A program made the position numbers and the translations under genes. A stretch of 64,000 nucleotides of DNA, from positions 62,001 through 126,000 of the forward strand of contig JAPDPQ010000006.1 in assembly GCA_034506395.1 (NCBI GenBank). Direction: 5' to 3'. Positions 61,142-64,000 of this stretch are shown piece after piece; within the stretch, counting starts at the first letter, position 1, and every line of letters starts with the position of its first letter. The notes below the pieces were generated by a model. It was not told the DNA's origin. It did not search any database and saw only the letters and a program-made list of their open reading frames with translations. This stretch comes from a candidate division KSB1 bacterium (GTDB taxonomy: Bacteria > Zhuqueibacterota > Zhuqueibacteria > Thermofontimicrobiales > Thermofontimicrobiaceae).

Positions 61142-61912
61142 TTATTTTGGAAGAACTGATTCCATCGTTTTGAGCGATGGAATCAGCCCTTTTGGATCTT
61201 CCAATATTTTCTCGTTAAATAAAATGCCTTTTACTCCCAATTCAAAGATTGCCATCGCTTCGTCCTGTTTCAACAGTCGCTCGGATCGTATAATGACTGG
61301 AACGGTGGCCCAATTTGCAATCAGCTTCAACGTTTCTTGAGCGCCGTCAGGAATGATCAGCGCATCGGCGCCAGCCTCCATCATGAACGAGACCCCGAGT
61401 TTGATGACGTCTTCGAAATTGAACGTGCTCACCCCAGAGCCAATGGGACGGATATCGACAAAGACTGGCAGCGAGAGCTCATAGGCGTCGCGGAGCAATC
61501 GGGAGATGGAGCGGATGTTCTCGGCTTCGAATTCATCGCCAAAGCCCATCAACAGCGTTGCTACTGCGGCTGATCCTCCCAGAATCATCACATCTTCTGC
61601 CGAAGAAATTTCCACGCGTTGCACCTGTTGCACTGGCAGGCAGAAATCCTGATCCCGATAGGCATTGGTCCAATCGACCCGAATCAAAGGTGCCGCTCGA
61701 TTTTTGCCAGCTACTTCCAAAGCCAGATGCTCCATCTGTCCAGGATTGAGGATGATCCCATCGAAGATTCTGACACTGGTTTGCAGGACGCTTTTGAGGT
61801 CCTCTAATTGGGGCGTGGCGCCAAGGCAAGAAGCAATTGTCGTGTCCAGCAAGAATGATTTTGAGTCAAGAATGTCGTTGATGCGAATGGATTTCCCGAT
61901 GTTGGTCTGCAT
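61142..61912 (-). CDS. DhnA-like aldolase paralogue lacking the catalytic lysine
   Basis: 256 aa, the same TIM-barrel family as its downstream neighbour (shared blocks: GFGDEFEAENI / YSDEFEAINI, FVDIRPIGSG / LIIEPMAVGG). The Schiff-base Lys position reads ADALIIPDGAQ in place of ADALKIPYTGD, and the DHG motif is replaced by DTTIASCLG. It is therefore probably not an active aldolase; it may be a structural or regulatory subunit of a hetero-oligomer. The stop is 11 bp before the next start. AGGAAAG precedes its ATG, at the head of the unit. Confidence 0.85.
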   Translation of the reverse strand: MQTNIGKSIRINDILDSKSFLLDTTIASCLGATPQLEDLKSVLQTSVRIFDGIILNPGQMEHLALEVAGKNRAAPLIRVDWTNAYRDQDFCLPVQQVQRVEISSAEDVMILGGSAAVATLLMGFGDEFEAENIRSISRLLRDAYELSLPVFVDIRPIGSGVSTFNFEDVIKLGVSFMMEAGADALIIPDGAQETLKLIANWATVPVIIRSERLLKQDEAMAIFELGVKGILFNEKILEDPKGLIPSLKTMESVLPK

Positions 61913-61940
61913 ATTCTTTCCTGATTTTTGTGCATAAACA

Positions 61941-61967
61941 AACCAGGTCTCTCAGAGCGACCTGGTT
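61941..61967 (-). terminator. Possible terminator hairpin
   Basis: AACCAGGTC (61941-61949) and GACCTGGTT (61959-61967) form a 9-bp stem. Read on minus it follows the end of the gene at 62071 and is trailed by TGTTTATG, only a weak T-tract. It lies between the sorting-domain protein and the aldolase paralogue. Confidence 0.5.
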
Positions 61968-62070
61968 AATGAGCGGTCCTTTCCTGAAGTAGGTTTCGAA
62001 AGGAAATTCAATTTATTCTCGAATGACTGATAGGTCAAGCGCTATAAAAATGTAGCGATGGTCGACAAAT

Positions 62071-63924
62071 TTATTTAACGATCAAAAGCTTTTTCGCAGC
62101 GACGAAGTCGTTCGCTCGCAACTCATAGAAATACAGCCCAGCAGCAAGTCGATCAGATTGAAAGTTAATGTAATGGTGTCCAGCATCCAATCGTTCGGTC
62201 GCGATCAGTCCCACTTGTTTGCCGAGCAGATCGTAAAGCGTCAATTTGATCTGGGCTGGTTCGGGCAAATCGAATGGAATTGACGTTGATGAATTGAACG
62301 GATTCGGATAATTTTGCCCTAATGAATATCGTTTCGGCGGCGCAATCAAAATCTGAATCGGAGCTGTGCGCACAAAATGACCATCATAATCGATCTGCTT
62401 GAGTTGATACTGATGAATTCCCACGACTATTGCTGGGTCCCGAAATTCGTAGTGATGGGGCATGGCAGTGGAGCCATGACCGGGCACAAACCCGATCACC
62501 CTCCACGGCGAACCATCGACCGAGCGTTCGATCTCAAAGCCATAATTATTGGATTCCGTAGCCGTAGACCAGATGAGCAAAACTGCGTTGCCAACCTGTT
62601 CCGCTTTGAATCCGATGAGCTCGACTGGGATGACATAGTTTACAGTGAACACGCCGTTGAATGCCGTAACAGAGGGAGAGCCTTCATTGAACACCATCTC
62701 TGAAAAAGCGAGTGGCGTTTGCATGGCTGGTCGGCCAACCACTTGGAAGACGAATTCCACTAATACGCCCTGTCCCATGGCATATGAGGCGCTAAACGCC
62801 CCGAACCTCAACAAGCCGGGACTGGGTACATTGGCGGAACAGAACCAGCCGTCCAGCAAGGTATTGGTCACCGAGTAGCTTTTATATGCGATGACCTGCG
62901 GGTCAAACGTCAAGGCGATAGAAACAGCGCTGACCGCATCCTGCTGGGAGAGCGGGGATACGAAAATTGGAACGGTCACCGTATTGGCAGAATCGGCCGA
63001 GATATCTGGGATGGAGACCAACGCTTGTGCCGCACTTCCGCCAGCGATGCTCACCTTTCCATCGTGAGTGGCGATCCGCATTGTGTCGTTATAACAGGCG
63101 ATGTTCTGAAAATGGACTGGAGTGGCCATGCCGGGATTGCCCTTCAGCTCGCAGCGGATGCGGCACAACACCCCTGAGTCCGGGAAAGAAGTGCTCCCTT
63201 TGAGCACAAATGCTAAGTTCCCTGGCAATTGCATTTCGATTCGAACCTGCCAATTCTGCGCCAATGTCTTGTTGGTCGTCACTTCGAGTGCCTGCATCAC
63301 ATATTTATTGTAGCTGATCCCGATCCTCAGAGAGTCGATATGAAATTTACTAAGATCCGATACGCGAATCGGAAGTTCGATGAGACTGCCGCTGTCGCCC
63401 GAAGTATCGGGTATAGAGAACCTGGCATTTGGCGAAGGTTCTGCTTCCAATGTCGTAAACTTGCTCGAAGAAACAACGGCGGAAATCTGTCCGTCATTCA
63501 CGCTCACCATTTTAAACTTGATGCTCGTGGTGTCGTTCTTTGCTCCAATCACATCGAAAAAAATGTAGGTCAAAATTCCGTGACCTGAGAGCGGTGTCGC
63601 TCCAACCATGACCAGAGTAAGTTGTCCAGTGCTATCCGAAGTGGTGGGATTGCCCCAGGCCTGAGAGATCGTCCCTTTTGAATTAGCGCCAAGAGCGTCT
63701 AAAACATTCGGATCGAAGACTAATTTGAGGCTCAAAGAAACGATGCCGAGCCCAGAGACATCGCTCACCCAGATGGGAAGCTTCACCAACGATCGTGATG
63801 GGGCTGCTGTATCTGGGACACTCAAAGTTATTGTTTGTGGCAGCACTGGCGTGGCAAACAAAACCATCAATATGGCGGCCATTTGCCGACAGCCTGCAAA
63901 CCAATTCGCCTTTTCCTGTCTCAT
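62071..63924 (-). CDS. Secreted protein with cohesin-like repeats and C-terminal sorting domain
   Basis: 617 aa. Signal peptide (MAAILMVLFATPVLPQTI). Three cohesin-type beta domains of about 130 residues begin at SVPDTAAPSRSLVKLPIWV, SIPDTSGDSGSLIELPIRVS and SIPDISADSANTVTVPIFVS, each with a later 'F.....L.....D' Ca-binding style (LVFDPNVLDAL, LTFDPQVIAY). A fibronectin-like segment (LIWSTATESNNYGFEIERS) follows, then a Por/type IX sorting domain (YSLGQNYPNPFNSSTSIPF ... GLYFYELRANDFVAAKKLLIVK). GGGAGGGAG precedes the start. A role in surface adhesion or a scaffold is inferred. Confidence 0.88.
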   Translation of the reverse strand: MRQEKANWFAGCRQMAAILMVLFATPVLPQTITLSVPDTAAPSRSLVKLPIWVSDVSGLGIVSLSLKLVFDPNVLDALGANSKGTISQAWGNPTTSDSTGQLTLVMVGATPLSGHGILTYIFFDVIGAKNDTTSIKFKMVSVNDGQISAVVSSSKFTTLEAEPSPNARFSIPDTSGDSGSLIELPIRVSDLSKFHIDSLRIGISYNKYVMQALEVTTNKTLAQNWQVRIEMQLPGNLAFVLKGSTSFPDSGVLCRIRCELKGNPGMATPVHFQNIACYNDTMRIATHDGKVSIAGGSAAQALVSIPDISADSANTVTVPIFVSPLSQQDAVSAVSIALTFDPQVIAYKSYSVTNTLLDGWFCSANVPSPGLLRFGAFSASYAMGQGVLVEFVFQVVGRPAMQTPLAFSEMVFNEGSPSVTAFNGVFTVNYVIPVELIGFKAEQVGNAVLLIWSTATESNNYGFEIERSVDGSPWRVIGFVPGHGSTAMPHHYEFRDPAIVVGIHQYQLKQIDYDGHFVRTAPIQILIAPPKRYSLGQNYPNPFNSSTSIPFDLPEPAQIKLTLYDLLGKQVGLIATERLDAGHHYINFQSDRLAAGLYFYELRANDFVAAKKLLIVK

Positions 63925-64000
63925 CGCTCTCCCTCCCTTATAAAGTTTTCAGGGCCGTTCGAAATAGAAAAAGGCGTCGTCACGAAATGCTGCCCATTCA

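Overview
The window is 64 kb of bacterial chromosome of moderate GC, with no rRNA, tRNA or CRISPR array that I could recognise. Several secreted proteins end in a Por/type IX-style C-terminal sorting domain (NPFN...G.Y.Y...K+LL+K, in the genes at 23860-25866 and 62071-63924). Twin-arginine secreted sugar enzymes, lipoproteins, a tungsten-type aldehyde:ferredoxin oxidoreductase (AOR) and anaerobic 2-oxoacid:ferredoxin chemistry are also present. Together these suggest an uncultured, at least partly anaerobic heterotroph of the Fibrobacteres-Chlorobi-Bacteroidetes (FCB) side of the tree, such as a Calditrichota, KSB1 or Ignavibacteria-like lineage. That placement is inference. Layout. 1-5.5 kb: the tail of an S41 peptidase, then a four-gene cluster buk-iorA-iorB-ptb that fits fermentation of aromatic or branched 2-oxoacids to free acids with ATP gain. 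5.9-10.1 kb (minus strand): a sugar module of Tat-exported sugar isomerase-like and Gfo/Idh/MocA proteins plus a GH30 glycosidase. 10.1-41.5 kb: a gene-poor accessory zone, almost all on the minus strand, made of small stand-alone genes (methyltransferase, RibD-type reductase, VOC proteins, CPBP proteases, HEAT protein, putative immunity protein, HNH proteins, a RadA-like ATPase, an OLD-type nuclease, membrane proteins, lipoproteins). Several genes here are frameshifted or carry one in-frame stop. Many lie between imperfect palindromes with integron attC architecture (RYYYAAC...GTTRRRY ends, paired arms with extrahelical bases, stop codons inside or next to R''). A relic of an integron integrase N-terminus lies at the right edge (41273-41401). 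A 300-bp segment is present both upstream of the left cassette block (12.2-12.5 kb) and next to the integrase relic (40.9-41.2 kb). I read this as a decayed sedentary chromosomal integron interleaved with ordinary genes. 41.7-57.2 kb: housekeeping and secreted proteins: an HExxH protein with calcium-binding repeats, a NusG-II/Gx-transporter pair, RmuC, an 8-oxoguanine deaminase-type amidohydrolase, a secreted archaemetzincin, a DUF6599-like protein, a Tat aldo/keto reductase with Fe-S motifs, a DUF2207 protein, and a nucleotidyltransferase with two zinc-binding segments. 57.3-61.9 kb (minus strand): the most interesting metabolic locus. A degenerate class I aldolase paralogue is followed 11 bp later by a class I (DhnA-type) aldolase fused to a multi-cluster ferredoxin, then a tungsten-type AOR and a MoaD/ThiS-like protein ending in GG. 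The arrangement suggests that an aldehyde made or held by the aldolase is oxidised by AOR, with electrons passing to the fused ferredoxin. 62-64 kb: a large secreted protein with cohesin-like repeats and a sorting domain. Two families of dispersed REP-like palindromes (GTCATTCCTGCG... and GTCATTCCGA..GCGAAGCGAGG...) lie in many intergenic gaps, including inverted near-identical 125-bp copies 15 kb apart, a tandem 123-bp duplication and a cluster of about 35-bp repeats.
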